From assembly GCA_023423935.1 (NCBI GenBank), contig JAFAEQ010000075.1:149004-213003 (forward strand): DNA of 64,000 bases. The letters are read 5' to 3'. How positions within the stretch are numbered: the first letter of the stretch is position 1; every line of letters begins with the position of its first letter. The notes under the pieces were generated by a model that saw only the letters and a list, made by a program, of their open reading frames with translations, had not been told where the DNA came from and did no database searches. Below are positions 18,142 to 26,663 of this stretch, one piece after another. This stretch comes from Pseudomonadota bacterium (GTDB lineage: Bacteria > Pseudomonadota > Gammaproteobacteria > Steroidobacterales > Steroidobacteraceae). Both the position numbers and the translations under genes were made by a program.

Positions 18142-18525
18142 TCAGCCCAGCTCGAGCACGCAATCCATCTCGACGGCAGCGCCCTTGGGCAACGCAGCAA
18201 CCTGCACGGCCGCGCGAGCCGGATACGGCTCCTGAAAATACTCGGCCATGATCTGATTGAGCAGCGCGAAATTCGACAAGTCGGTGAGAAACACGTTGAG
18301 CTTCGTCACGCTCGCAAACGTGCCGCCCGAAGCGACGATGATGGCCTTCAGGTTCTCGAACACACGTCGAATCTGCGCATCCATCGAACTCGTCACCATC
18401 TCGCCCGTCCGCGGATCGAGCGGAATCTGCCCGGAGACATACACGGTGCTGCCGACTTTGACAGCTTGCGAGTACGTGCCGACAGCGGCGGGAGCGTCAG
18501 GGGTGGTGATGATGGTGCGGGGCAT
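18142..18525 (-). CDS. ridA: RidA family protein (enamine/imine deaminase)
   Basis: 127 residues, family length. GTYSQAVKVGSTVYVSGQI and VTKLNVFLTDLSNF motifs, ending with the conserved YPARAAVQVAALPKGAAVEM segment that contains the active-site Arg. RidA removes reactive enamine intermediates from PLP enzymes. It follows spoT in the same direction, as in pseudomonads and xanthomonads, but is separated from it by a long repeat region. Confidence 0.93.
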   Translation of the reverse strand: MPRTIITTPDAPAAVGTYSQAVKVGSTVYVSGQIPLDPRTGEMVTSSMDAQIRRVFENLKAIIVASGGTFASVTKLNVFLTDLSNFALLNQIMAEYFQEPYPARAAVQVAALPKGAAVEMDCVLELG

Positions 18526-18539
18526 GGGGATCCTTCAAG

Positions 18540-18898
18540 AAGGTGCTAGGTGCTAGGCCCTAGGCAAATTGGTTGAGTCACTAGCTAACTAGTCTGCTAG
18601 TCCGCTAGCCGGAATGAAAGAAGCAGCTTCGCTCACGTCGAGCAGCGCACTGCTGCTGCGGTTCTGTTGGATTTCTGTGGGTTCGACTTCAGTCGAGCTC
18701 TGTTTCGCTTCTGGCTAGCGGACTAGCAGCTCGCTTACACGAGAGGGTCCTACGGAAGGTGCTAGGCCCTAGGTTCTAGGCGCTAGCCAGAGCACAGGCA
18801 CTGACGATTGTGCGACGAGCCTTTGACGCAGACCAGCAAGCTCGACGAGGTTCCGAAACAGCTAGGGCCTAGCGCCTAGTACCTAGCGCCTAGTACCT
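18540..18898. repeat. Two consecutive CTAG-type hairpin elements between spoT and ridA
   Basis: The 376-bp intergenic region is almost fully repeat. A first hairpin uses GCTAGTCCGCTAGCC (near 18596-18610) with GGCTAGCGGACTAGC (18713-18727). A second has left arm 18756-18788 (CTAGGCC, CTAGGTT, CTAGGCG units) and right arm 18861-18898 (CTAGGGC, CTAGCGC, CTAGTAC, CTAGCGC, CTAGTAC). A further left-type CTAGGTG/CTAGGCC run begins at 18540. No gene is visible here. Confidence 0.8.
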
Positions 18899-18901
18899 CA
18901 G

Positions 18902-21061
18902 TCAGGCCAGCACTCTTGTCACGCGCATCACTTCCGGCATCTTGCGCAGATTCTTGATCACGCTCGCCAGATGCTTACGGTTGCGGACCTGCAGATCGAA
19001 AATCAGTGTCGAGGCATCGCCGTCGCGTTCGTCGACGACGACGTGTTCGATGTTGGTGTCGGTCGAAGCGATGTTCGAGGCGATCGCGGCGAGCGCGCCC
19101 ATGCGGTTGCTGACATCGATGCGGATTTCGACGTTGAAGAGGCGATCGAGATTCTGCTGCCAGGCGACTGACAGCCATTTATCCGGTTGCTTGCGATAGT
19201 TGCGCAGATTGCCGCACACCTCGCGATGGATGACGACCCCGCGGCCGCTCGACAGATAGGCCATGATCGGATCGTTCGGAATCGGGAAACAGCAGCGCGC
19301 GTAGCTGACGACCATGCCTTCGGTACCGGCGATCGCAAGGGGTCCGGTCTGTGGCACGGGTTCGGCCGGCGTCTGCTTGTCCTGCGGCGGCAGGCGACGC
19401 GCGACGAGCGGTGCGAGCCGCTCACCCAGGCCGATCTTCTCGAAGAGCTCTTCGGCGTCCTTCAGATTCAATTCGGCCGCGACGCTCTGCAGACGTTCCT
19501 CCGGCAGCTTCTTCAATGAAAGCGACAGATCGCCGAGCGCCTGATTGAGCAACCGCTTGCCGAGCTCGACAGCTTCGGAGTGCTTCAGACCTTTCAGGTA
19601 ATGGCGGATCGCGGCGCGCGCCTTCGCGGTCACGACGAAGTTGACCCACGCGGGATTCGGCGTTGCACCCTTGGCGGTGATGATCTCGACCGTCTGACCG
19701 TTGCGAAGCGGCGTACGCAGCGGCACCAGTCGTCGATCGATCTTGGCTGCAACGCAATGATTGCCGATGTCGGTGTGTACGCTGTACGCGAAATCCACTG
19801 CGGTCGCGTTACGCGGCAGACGCCGGATCTCGCCGCGCGGCGTGAAGACGTAGACCTTGTCCGGGAACAGGTCGACCTTGACGCTCTCCATGAATTCTTC
19901 GGAGTTGCCGCCGTGCTGCATTTCCATCAGCTGCTGCAGCCACTCGCTTGCGCGGTCGCGATACTTGCGTCCCTGATCTTCGCCGCTCTTGTATTGCCAA
20001 TGCGCCGCGATGCCCGCTTCCGCCACGCTGTGCATTTCTTCCGTGCGGATCTGCACTTCGATCGGCATGCCGTTCGGACCGAACAGCGTGGTGTGCAGCG
20101 ACTGATAACCGTTGATGCGGGGGATCGCGATGTAATCCTTGAAGCGTCCCGGCATCGGACGATAGAGCCCATGCACCAGGCCTAGCGTTCGATAACAGGT
20201 GTCGACCGAATCGACCACGATGCGGAAGCCGAACACATCGACGATCGAGCTCAGCGGCGCGCGTTTGCGTCGCATCTTCTGATAGACGCTATAGAGATGC
20301 TTCTCGCGGCCTTCGACCCGGCCCTTGATGCCCGCCTTCTCCAGTCCGTTGCGCAGATTCTCCGCGATCTTGCCGACGAACTGTTTCTGGTTGCCGCGCG
20401 CCTTCTTGAGCGCTCGTTCGATGATGCGATAGCGGCCGGGGTAGAGCGATTTGAAGCCGAGATCCTCGAGCTCCGATTTCACCGAATGGATGCCGAGGCG
20501 ATTGGCGATCGGTGCGTAGATTTCCAGCGTTTCGCGCGCGATCGTGCGCCGCTTCGCGGGCGGCATGGCGCCGAGCGTGCGCATGTTGTGTGTACGATCG
20601 GCGAGCTTGACCATGACCACGCGGATATCGCGCACCATGGCGAGCAGCATCTTGCGGAAGGATTCCGCCTGCGCTTCGGCACGACTGCGGAACTGGATCT
20701 GGTCGAGCTTCGAGACGCCATCGACCAGTTCGGCGACTTCGGGTCCGAACCGCTCCGCGATTTCTTCCTTCGCGGTCGCGGTGTCCTCGATCACGTCGTG
20801 AAGGATGGCCGCGACGATCGTCTGCGCATCGAGGTGCAGGTCCGCCAGAATGTCGGCGACCGCCACGGGATGTGCGATGTAGGGCTCACCGCTTAAACGT
20901 TTCTGGCCTTGGTGCGCCTGCGCGCCGAACTCATAGGCATCGCGGACGCGATCGACCTGAGCCGGCGGAAGATAGGTTTCGAGCTTATTGAGAAGCTGCG
21001 TGACGCCTATTGAGCGTCTTCCGGTCGGCAGCAGCCCCAGGATGGAAGACGCGTAATCCAT
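18902..21061 (-). CDS. spoT: Bifunctional (p)ppGpp synthetase/hydrolase
   Basis: 719 residues. HD hydrolase domain with AILHDVIEDT and LADRTHNMRTL; synthetase domain with GFRIVVDSVDTCYRTLG, GRFKDYIAIPRINGYQSLHT and EVQIRTEEMH; TGS domain (KVYVFTPRGEIRRLP); C-terminal ACT domain. The intact HD motif and a synthetase domain of SpoT type indicate both activities. It governs the stringent response. Cotranscription with rpoZ (27-bp gap) matches the enterobacterial rpoZ-spoT operon. Confidence 0.97.
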   Translation of the reverse strand: MDYASSILGLLPTGRRSIGVTQLLNKLETYLPPAQVDRVRDAYEFGAQAHQGQKRLSGEPYIAHPVAVADILADLHLDAQTIVAAILHDVIEDTATAKEEIAERFGPEVAELVDGVSKLDQIQFRSRAEAQAESFRKMLLAMVRDIRVVMVKLADRTHNMRTLGAMPPAKRRTIARETLEIYAPIANRLGIHSVKSELEDLGFKSLYPGRYRIIERALKKARGNQKQFVGKIAENLRNGLEKAGIKGRVEGREKHLYSVYQKMRRKRAPLSSIVDVFGFRIVVDSVDTCYRTLGLVHGLYRPMPGRFKDYIAIPRINGYQSLHTTLFGPNGMPIEVQIRTEEMHSVAEAGIAAHWQYKSGEDQGRKYRDRASEWLQQLMEMQHGGNSEEFMESVKVDLFPDKVYVFTPRGEIRRLPRNATAVDFAYSVHTDIGNHCVAAKIDRRLVPLRTPLRNGQTVEIITAKGATPNPAWVNFVVTAKARAAIRHYLKGLKHSEAVELGKRLLNQALGDLSLSLKKLPEERLQSVAAELNLKDAEELFEKIGLGERLAPLVARRLPPQDKQTPAEPVPQTGPLAIAGTEGMVVSYARCCFPIPNDPIMAYLSSGRGVVIHREVCGNLRNYRKQPDKWLSVAWQQNLDRLFNVEIRIDVSNRMGALAAIASNIASTDTNIEHVVVDERDGDASTLIFDLQVRNRKHLASVIKNLRKMPEVMRVTRVLA

Positions 21062-21088
21062 AAGAGACGGAAGATCTGCGCGATCTGA

Positions 21089-21376
21089 TCAGTCCCCCAG
21101 ACCGAGATGTGGAGCACGCAGCTCACCCGACATTTCGGCGTCGGGAGGCATCATCTCGTTGACCACGGGACGCTGTTCGATCTCCTCGAGGATCTCGGGG
21201 CCGATATGGCCGGCCGCGACTTCCCGCAATGCGACGACCGTCATCTTGTCGTTCTCGGCATCGACGGTGGGCTCCGCGCCGTTCGCCAGCTTGCGCGCGC
21301 GTTTGGCAGCGACCATGACCAGCTGGAACAGGTTGGGAACGTGCTGCAAACAGTCTTCGACAGTGATGCGGGCCAT
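21089..21376 (-). CDS. rpoZ: DNA-directed RNA polymerase subunit omega
   Basis: 95 residues. MARITVEDCLQHVPNLFQLV start, the AAKRARKLANG motif and VALREVAAG are typical of omega. Start at 21376 follows the conserved family N-terminus; the longer frame upstream is not coding. gmk, often the preceding gene, is absent here. A TATACT -10-like hexamer lies about 55-60 bp upstream (around 21431-21436), a possible promoter. Confidence 0.96.
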   Translation of the reverse strand: MARITVEDCLQHVPNLFQLVMVAAKRARKLANGAEPTVDAENDKMTVVALREVAAGHIGPEILEEIEQRPVVNEMMPPDAEMSGELRAPHLGLGD

Positions 21377-21642
21377 GAAAACCTCGAAACGGGCGGGAAT
21401 TGACCGGTCGGCGATCGCCGAGGGCGCAAAAAGTATAGCGTATGCCGTCATTTCGATGTGAGCCGCCATCCAGGCAAATTCAAGACCAGGCGCCTCTAAA
21501 TCAGTGAACTGGCGCTATTCATCATTCAGGACGCGGGCTAACATTGCGGCCCCGCTGGCCCGGCGACCTCCCAGATCGATTCGTCCAGCGATCACTATTG
21601 CCCCAAGAAACTTGAGGCCAAGAGAGAGTTGTGGAGAGAGGA

Positions 21643-22287
21643 ATGAAGTTTCGACCGACCCTGCTGGCGTTCGGCCTAGGTATCGTTGCGACTGCCATCA
21701 GCGCCGGCGCGTTCGCCGACGGGGAACTGCAGGGAAATCGGGAAAATGGCCAGGTTCTCGCTTACACCTGTCATGGCTGCCATGGCGTTCCCAATTATAA
21801 GAATGCATGGCCACCCTACAGCGTGCCGCGGCTGGGCAATCAGAACGCTCAGTACCTGGAGGTCGCGCTCGGTGAGTACGTTTCAGGCAATCGCGTGCAT
21901 CCGACCATGCATGCACAGGCGGCCAGCCTGTCCGCTCAGGATCGCGCCGACATCGCCGCTTTCCTGCATGCCGAAGGCGTGGATCCCAATGCCCAAGTGG
22001 TGGGAACCCCTCCCGCAGCTGCTCAGGCTTGTGCAGCCTGCCATGGTGCGAACGGCGGCAAGCCGATGTTGCCCGAGTATCCCGTACTCGCGGGCCAGCA
22101 CGCGGACTACATCGTTCGCGCGCTGAAGGATTACAAGAGCGGCAAGCGCAAGAATCCGATCATGGCCGGTATCGCTGCGGGATTGGATGAGAAGGATTTT
22201 CCTGCTCTCGCCCGGTTCTTTGAGCAGCAGGGCGGACTGTGCGACACCCAGGACCTGCGCGAGCAGGGCAAGTGCGCGAAGAAATAA
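21643..22287 (+). CDS. Dihaem cytochrome c (c4-like)
   Basis: About 214 residues. Signal peptide (LLAFGLGIVATAISAGAFA, cleavage near FADG) and two class I cytochrome c domains with CHGCH and CAACH motifs. Axial Met candidates lie in HPTMHAQ and NPIMAGI. Such periplasmic dihaem proteins carry electrons to terminal oxidases and would suit the oxidases in this window. A GAGAGAGGA ribosome site precedes the ATG; the GTG at 21631 is less likely. Confidence 0.9.
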   Translation: MKFRPTLLAFGLGIVATAISAGAFADGELQGNRENGQVLAYTCHGCHGVPNYKNAWPPYSVPRLGNQNAQYLEVALGEYVSGNRVHPTMHAQAASLSAQDRADIAAFLHAEGVDPNAQVVGTPPAAAQACAACHGANGGKPMLPEYPVLAGQHADYIVRALKDYKSGKRKNPIMAGIAAGLDEKDFPALARFFEQQGGLCDTQDLREQGKCAKK

Positions 22288-22359
22288 ACAGGCGTGGATG
22301 AAGGCAGGGAGCAGTTTCGCAGTAGGCTGCTCCCCCGCTCACTTCAGGGGTGATCCGCC

Positions 22360-23352
22360 ATGCACTCCCCATTTCCCGCCTTTCGTATTCATCAGCAGAA
22401 CGGTTCGATCGAGGCCCGCCTCGAGTCGATCGTGCTCGATGACCTCGCCCCCGGCGATGTCGTCATCGAGGTCGAATATTCCACGATCAACTTCAAGGAC
22501 GCGCTCGCGGCGACGGGTCGCGGTCGCATCCTCAAGCGCTTTCCACTGGTCGGCGGCATCGATCTGGCTGGCCAGGTGGTCTCCTCCGAAAATCCTGCGT
22601 TGAAACCGGGCGATCCCGTGCTCGTCACGGGCTGCGGCTTGTCCGAAACGCATGACGGAGGGTACGCGCGCTATGCGCGGGTCAAGAGCGAGTGGGTCAT
22701 TCCCATTCCGCCGGGGCTCGATCCATTCAGATGCATGGCCCTCGGCACGGCGGGATTCACGGCGGCCTTGGCCGTGCATCAGATGGAACGTAACGGTCAA
22801 TCGCCGGAACACGGCGAAATCGTGATTACCGGCGCGACGGGCGGCGTCGGCAGCCTCGCCATTCAGATGCTCGCAGCCCGCGGCTATCGCACCGTTGCGG
22901 TGACGGGCAAGGAGAGCGCGAAGGCGTATCTCGAATCGATCGGGGCCCAGCGCGTGCTGCTGCGATCGGACATCGCCCTCGGCACCAAGCCGCTCGAGGA
23001 GGCGCAATGGGCAGGCGCCATCGACAATGTCGGCGGCGAGCTGCTGGCCTGGCTCATACGCACGACGAACTTCTGGGGAAACATCGCGAGCATCGGCATG
23101 GCAAGCAGCATCGATCTGAAATCGACCGTCCTGCCGTTCATTCTGCGAGGTGTCAATCTGCTCGGTATCAACTCGGTCTTCACGCCCCGCTCTGTCCGGC
23201 TCGAAGTGTGGCGTCGGCTCGCCTCGGATCTGAAGCCAAAGCATCTCGAACGCAGCGTCACTCGTACGATTTCACTGGAAGAACTTCCCGGTGCGTTCGA
23301 TGCGTATCTGCGCAGCGAAGTGACGGGACGTACCGTCGTGAAGATCGCCTGA
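22360..23352 (+). CDS. YhdH/AcuI-type NADPH-dependent acrylyl-CoA reductase/quinone oxidoreductase family
   Basis: 330 residues, the family length. Medium-chain dehydrogenase without the zinc ligands: STINFKDALAATGRG, GIDLAGQVVSS, and the Rossmann loop ITGATGGVGSLAI. This is the YhdH/AcuI subgroup, which reduces acrylyl-CoA using NADPH in E. coli and Rhodobacter. Ends with TGRTVVKIA typical of the group. It is followed six bases later by rsmG, so the two are probably cotranscribed. Confidence 0.9.
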   Translation: MHSPFPAFRIHQQNGSIEARLESIVLDDLAPGDVVIEVEYSTINFKDALAATGRGRILKRFPLVGGIDLAGQVVSSENPALKPGDPVLVTGCGLSETHDGGYARYARVKSEWVIPIPPGLDPFRCMALGTAGFTAALAVHQMERNGQSPEHGEIVITGATGGVGSLAIQMLAARGYRTVAVTGKESAKAYLESIGAQRVLLRSDIALGTKPLEEAQWAGAIDNVGGELLAWLIRTTNFWGNIASIGMASSIDLKSTVLPFILRGVNLLGINSVFTPRSVRLEVWRRLASDLKPKHLERSVTRTISLEELPGAFDAYLRSEVTGRTVVKIA

Positions 23353-23358
23353 CCTCTC

Positions 23359-23979
23359 ATGCTCATCGAAGCTGCACAGAAATTCGGGCTAGCGCTCGAC
23401 GCAGATCAGGAAACGAAGCTCATTCGCCTGCTCGATGAGCTCGATGACTGGAATCAGCGCATGAATCTCACTGCGATCCGCGAACGCTCGCAGCAGATCA
23501 CCAAGCACCTGCTGGACAGCCTTTCAGTGCAGCCATTTCTACAGGGCACGCGCATTTGCGATATTGGCACCGGCGCGGGATTTCCCGGCATTCCGCTTGC
23601 GATCGTGAATCCGGAGCGTCAGTTCACGCTGGTGGACTCGACGGCGAAGAAGCTGAAATTCATCGATCACGTCGCACAGGTGCTCGAGCTCACCAATATC
23701 CGCACCGTGCATACCCGCGCAGAATCTTTCCGGCCCGACGCGCGCTTCGACATCGTGCTGTCGCGGGCGGTCGGTCCCGTCGTGCAATTCGTGAACTGGG
23801 CCGGGCACTTGTGCGTCGGCGGTGGGCGACTGCTCGCCATGAAAGGCCGCTATCCGCACGATGAGCTGACGAAAATGCCCAATGGCTGGAAAATCGCGGC
23901 CGTCCATCGACTTGAAGTGCCCGGTCTGGACGAGGAGCGGCATCTTGTGGAAATCTGCCGCAGCCACGACAGGCTCTAG
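23359..23979 (+). CDS. rsmG: 16S rRNA (guanine527-N7)-methyltransferase RsmG
   Basis: 206 residues. Starts LIEAAQKFGLALDADQ; NQRMNLTAIR and the SAM loop CDIGTGAGFPGIPLAI are diagnostic. It methylates G527 of 16S rRNA. Position immediately before parA-parB is the classical gidB-parAB layout near the origin of replication in many bacteria; mnmG is not adjacent here. The TAG stop falls in a CTAG repeat unit. Confidence 0.97.
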   Translation: MLIEAAQKFGLALDADQETKLIRLLDELDDWNQRMNLTAIRERSQQITKHLLDSLSVQPFLQGTRICDIGTGAGFPGIPLAIVNPERQFTLVDSTAKKLKFIDHVAQVLELTNIRTVHTRAESFRPDARFDIVLSRAVGPVVQFVNWAGHLCVGGGRLLAMKGRYPHDELTKMPNGWKIAAVHRLEVPGLDEERHLVEICRSHDRL

Positions 23980-24109
23980 ACGCCAGGTTCTAGGCCAAGT
24001 CCCAAGATTCGTTCCACAACTTGCCTCGCGCTGGCGATCCCATGGTCATAGACTCTCCGTACCGTCGTGCTCCCTTTATTCGCTAGCGCCTAGAACCTAG
24101 GACCTAGTC
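23972..24109. repeat. CTAGG-type hairpin element between rsmG and parA
   Basis: Left arm 23972-23996 (GGCTCTAGACGCCAGGTTCTAGG) and right arm 24081-24109 (GCTAGCGCCTAGAACCTAGG...). The right arm ends nine bases before the parA start codon. Loop about 84 nt. Confidence 0.75.
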
Positions 24110-24118
24110 GCCTCTCAC

Positions 24119-24913
24119 ATGCACCGCATTCTCGCCATCACCAATCAGAAAGGCGGCGTCGGCAAGACGACGACCAGCGTGAATCTCGCTGCGTCGCTTG
24201 CAGCGACGAAGCGGCGCGTGCTGCTGATCGACATCGATCCGCAAGGCAACGCCACGATGGGTTGCGGTATCGACAAGCGCACGGTGGAACGTACGACCAC
24301 CGATGTGCTGCTCGGCGAATGCGACATTCCGTCGGCCGTACAGTCGGTCGACTATTCCGATTTCAAACTGCTGCCTGCGAATCAGGATCTGGTTGCGGCG
24401 GAAGTCGAATTGATGGGCAAGCCTGGCTGCGAGACGCGTCTGCGCGATGCGTTGCGCCCCGTGCTCGATCAATTCGACATGGTGCTCATCGACTGCCCGC
24501 CTGCGCTCAATATGCTCACCGTGAACGCGCTCGTTGCTGCGGAAGGCGTACTCATTCCCATGCAGTGCGAGTACTACGCACTGGAAGGCCTGACGGCGCT
24601 GATGAGCACGATCGAGCAGATCAAGGCGGGTCCGAATCCGCAGCTCGAGATCGACGGCATCCTGCGCACCATGTTCGATCCGCGAAACAATCTCGCGAAC
24701 GAGGTTTCGGCCCAGTTGATCGAGCATTTCCAGGGCAAAGTCTTTCGCACGATCATTCCCCGCAACGTTCGCCTCGCCGAAGCGCCCAGCTACGGCAAAC
24801 CCGCGCTGTACTTCGATCGCGAATCGCGCGGCGCCGTGGCGTATCTCGCCCTTGCCGGTGAGATGATTCGCCGCTCCGAGGGAGATCTGGTAGCGGACGC
24901 GGTGGGAACATGA
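24119..24913 (+). CDS. parA: Chromosome partitioning ATPase ParA (Soj)
   Basis: 264 residues. Deviant Walker A KGGVGKTTTSVNLA at the N-terminus, LLIDIDPQGNATMGCG, Walker B-like DMVLIDCPPALNML. Chromosomal ParA partners ParB in segregating the origin region. Operon with parB follows after a repeat-filled 116-bp gap. Confidence 0.97.
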   Translation: MHRILAITNQKGGVGKTTTSVNLAASLAATKRRVLLIDIDPQGNATMGCGIDKRTVERTTTDVLLGECDIPSAVQSVDYSDFKLLPANQDLVAAEVELMGKPGCETRLRDALRPVLDQFDMVLIDCPPALNMLTVNALVAAEGVLIPMQCEYYALEGLTALMSTIEQIKAGPNPQLEIDGILRTMFDPRNNLANEVSAQLIEHFQGKVFRTIIPRNVRLAEAPSYGKPALYFDRESRGAVAYLALAGEMIRRSEGDLVADAVGT

Positions 24914-24930
24914 CAACTCCAGTCGTCAGC

Positions 24931-25018
24931 AAACTAGTCTGCTGGTCTGCTAGCCAGAGGCGCTGCGCGCCGATTTCGGATTTTTTCTGGCTAGATGCTA
25001 GTGGCCAGTTGCTAGTTG
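24931..25018. repeat. CTAG-type hairpin element between parA and parB
   Basis: Left arm 24931-24957 (AACTAGTCTGCTGGTCTGCTAGCC) and right arm 24987-25018 (GGCTAGATGCTAGTGGCCAGTTGCTAGTT). Loop about 29 nt with a short T run. The element nearly fills the intergenic space of an otherwise tightly coupled operon. Confidence 0.75.
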
Positions 25019-25029
25019 GCTCGTAATCA

Positions 25030-25935
25030 ATGTCCACCAAACGTCCAAGTCTCGGTCGCGGTCTCGGTGCGCTGCTCGGTCAGCCGGTAGCGAGCAGTGA
25101 GGCGCCTGCTGCGCAGGTCACTCAGCTGCGTCCTGATGAAGAGCTCACGAAGCTTCCGGTCGATTTACTGCAGCGGGGTAAATATCAGCCGCGCATCGAC
25201 ATGCATACGGACACGTTGCAGGAGCTCGCGGATTCGATCAAAGCGCAGGGCCTGATTCAGCCGATCCTGGTGCGGCCGCTGGGCGAACCTCAGGCAGGGC
25301 AGCCGCGACGCTACGAAATCATCGCCGGCGAACGCCGCTGGCGGGCGGCCCAGCTTGCGGGACTGCATGAAATCCCAGCGATCGTCCGTCGTATTCCCGA
25401 TGAGGCCGCCGTCGCAATGGCGCTCATCGAGAACATTCAGCGTGAGAATCTGAATCCGCTGGAAGAGGCGCGCGCCCTCGATCGCCTGATCACCGAGTTC
25501 GACATGACCCATGCGACCGCAGCCGAGGCAGTGGGTCGATCACGCGCGGCCGTGTCGAATCTTCTGCGGCTGCTGGACTTGTGTGACGAGGCGAAGGCGC
25601 TCCTGGAACAGCGCGCCATCGAAATGGGGCACGCGCGTGCGCTGCTGGGTCTGGAGAACAAGCGTCAGCAGGCCGAGGTCGCGGCGCTGGTTGCAAAGAA
25701 GAAGCTCTCGGTGCGCGAAACCGAAGCGCTGGTGCGCCGGATGACGCTCTCCGACACCAGCGAATCCGTGAGCACGCCGCGTCCGGACCCGAACATCCGC
25801 AAGCTGGAAAGTGACTTGTCGGAAAAGCTCGGTGCGAAGGTGCAGGTTCAGCATTCCTCGGGCGGCAAGGGCAAGCTCATCATCAGCTACCACACGCTGG
25901 ATGAGCTGGACGGGATCATCGAGCACATTCGCTGA
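25030..25935 (+). CDS. parB: Chromosome partitioning protein ParB (Spo0J)
   Basis: 301 residues. N-terminal RGLGALLG ParA-interaction peptide, the CTP-binding ParB/Srx core with GERRWRAAQLAG and ENIQRENLNPLEEA, a helix-turn-helix around ATAAEAVGRSRAAVSNLLRL, and a C-terminal dimerisation domain. No parS-like TGTTTCACGTGAAACA site was noticed in the window by eye. Confidence 0.97.
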   Translation: MSTKRPSLGRGLGALLGQPVASSEAPAAQVTQLRPDEELTKLPVDLLQRGKYQPRIDMHTDTLQELADSIKAQGLIQPILVRPLGEPQAGQPRRYEIIAGERRWRAAQLAGLHEIPAIVRRIPDEAAVAMALIENIQRENLNPLEEARALDRLITEFDMTHATAAEAVGRSRAAVSNLLRLLDLCDEAKALLEQRAIEMGHARALLGLENKRQQAEVAALVAKKKLSVRETEALVRRMTLSDTSESVSTPRPDPNIRKLESDLSEKLGAKVQVQHSSGGKGKLIISYHTLDELDGIIEHIR

Positions 25936-26074
25936 TCGCACGCTCGGGCGGAACCCGGGCCTGCATCGCAGCTTTGCGATGCGCATGCGCACCGCGTCAG
26001 AAAATGCTTTCAACTGCAGGAATATGTCGCTCTCCCTGTAACACGATTAGTGGCTTCAAACGCCCTGTTCTTTG

Positions 26075-26103
26075 TTGAAGCACTGCAAAACGCTGCGTAT
26101 AAT
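26075..26103 (+). promoter_or_regulatory. Sigma70-type promoter of the atp operon
   Basis: TTGAAG (26075-26080) and a consensus TATAAT (26098-26103) are separated by exactly 17 bp. This is the best promoter match seen in the window and lies about 124 bp upstream of atpI, in the 291-bp space after parB. Confidence 0.75.
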
Positions 26104-26147
26104 CCGCCGCCTTTTCCGGCCGGGCAGGTCGGTAACGGAATTCCATC

Positions 26148-26194
26148 AATGCCACACGTTGCCGGGTGAAGCCGGCTCACGCAGTGGCATTTTT
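26148..26194 (+). terminator. Terminator-like hairpin in the atp leader
   Basis: AATGCCAC (26148-26155) can pair with GTGGCATT (26184-26191), with CCGG/CCGG pairing inside, followed by TTT and then GTTG. It lies between the promoter and atpI, so it may attenuate or pause transcription of the operon. Confidence 0.55.
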
Positions 26195-26226
26195 GTTGTC
26201 CATCGATCGCAAGCGAGTCGTCGGCC

Positions 26227-26619
26227 GTGAGCTCCAATGTTCTTGCCGACGCGGCGCGTCGGGCTCTGCGAACGCTGCTGTGGCAGGTGGTTGTGGTGCT
26301 GGCGCTCGCGGTCCTGGCGACATTGATATGGACCGTCAGAACAGGCTTGTCGGTTCTGGCGGGCGGAGGCATCGGCCTGATCTGGACGATGTACATGGCG
26401 TACATCCTGTTCAAGCACAGCTTGAATCATGGTGTGCACATGACCGCGGCGACGTTCGTGGGCGGTTGGCTGATAAAGGTGGCGCTTACCGTGGCGCTGC
26501 TGATCGCGGCCTTCAAGTCGGGTGCGTTCGTGCCCCCAGCCGTGCTGGCCGGGGTCGCTGGTGCGCTCATCGCCTACGGCGTGGCACAGGCTTTGTTGGT
26601 TGCGCGACCGAAACGCTGA
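26227..26619 (+). CDS. atpI: ATP synthase accessory protein I
   Basis: 130 residues. Four hydrophobic segments, a short charged N-terminus and the family-typical order before atpB. AtpI assists assembly of the c-ring. It uses a GTG start (26227); no strong ribosome site is visible. It is the first gene of the ATP synthase operon. Confidence 0.88.
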   Translation: MSSNVLADAARRALRTLLWQVVVVLALAVLATLIWTVRTGLSVLAGGGIGLIWTMYMAYILFKHSLNHGVHMTAATFVGGWLIKVALTVALLIAAFKSGAFVPPAVLAGVAGALIAYGVAQALLVARPKR

Positions 26620-26663
26620 AGGCGCGGTCGCAAGTGTTCGAGACGTGTTGGATCAGGTGAATC

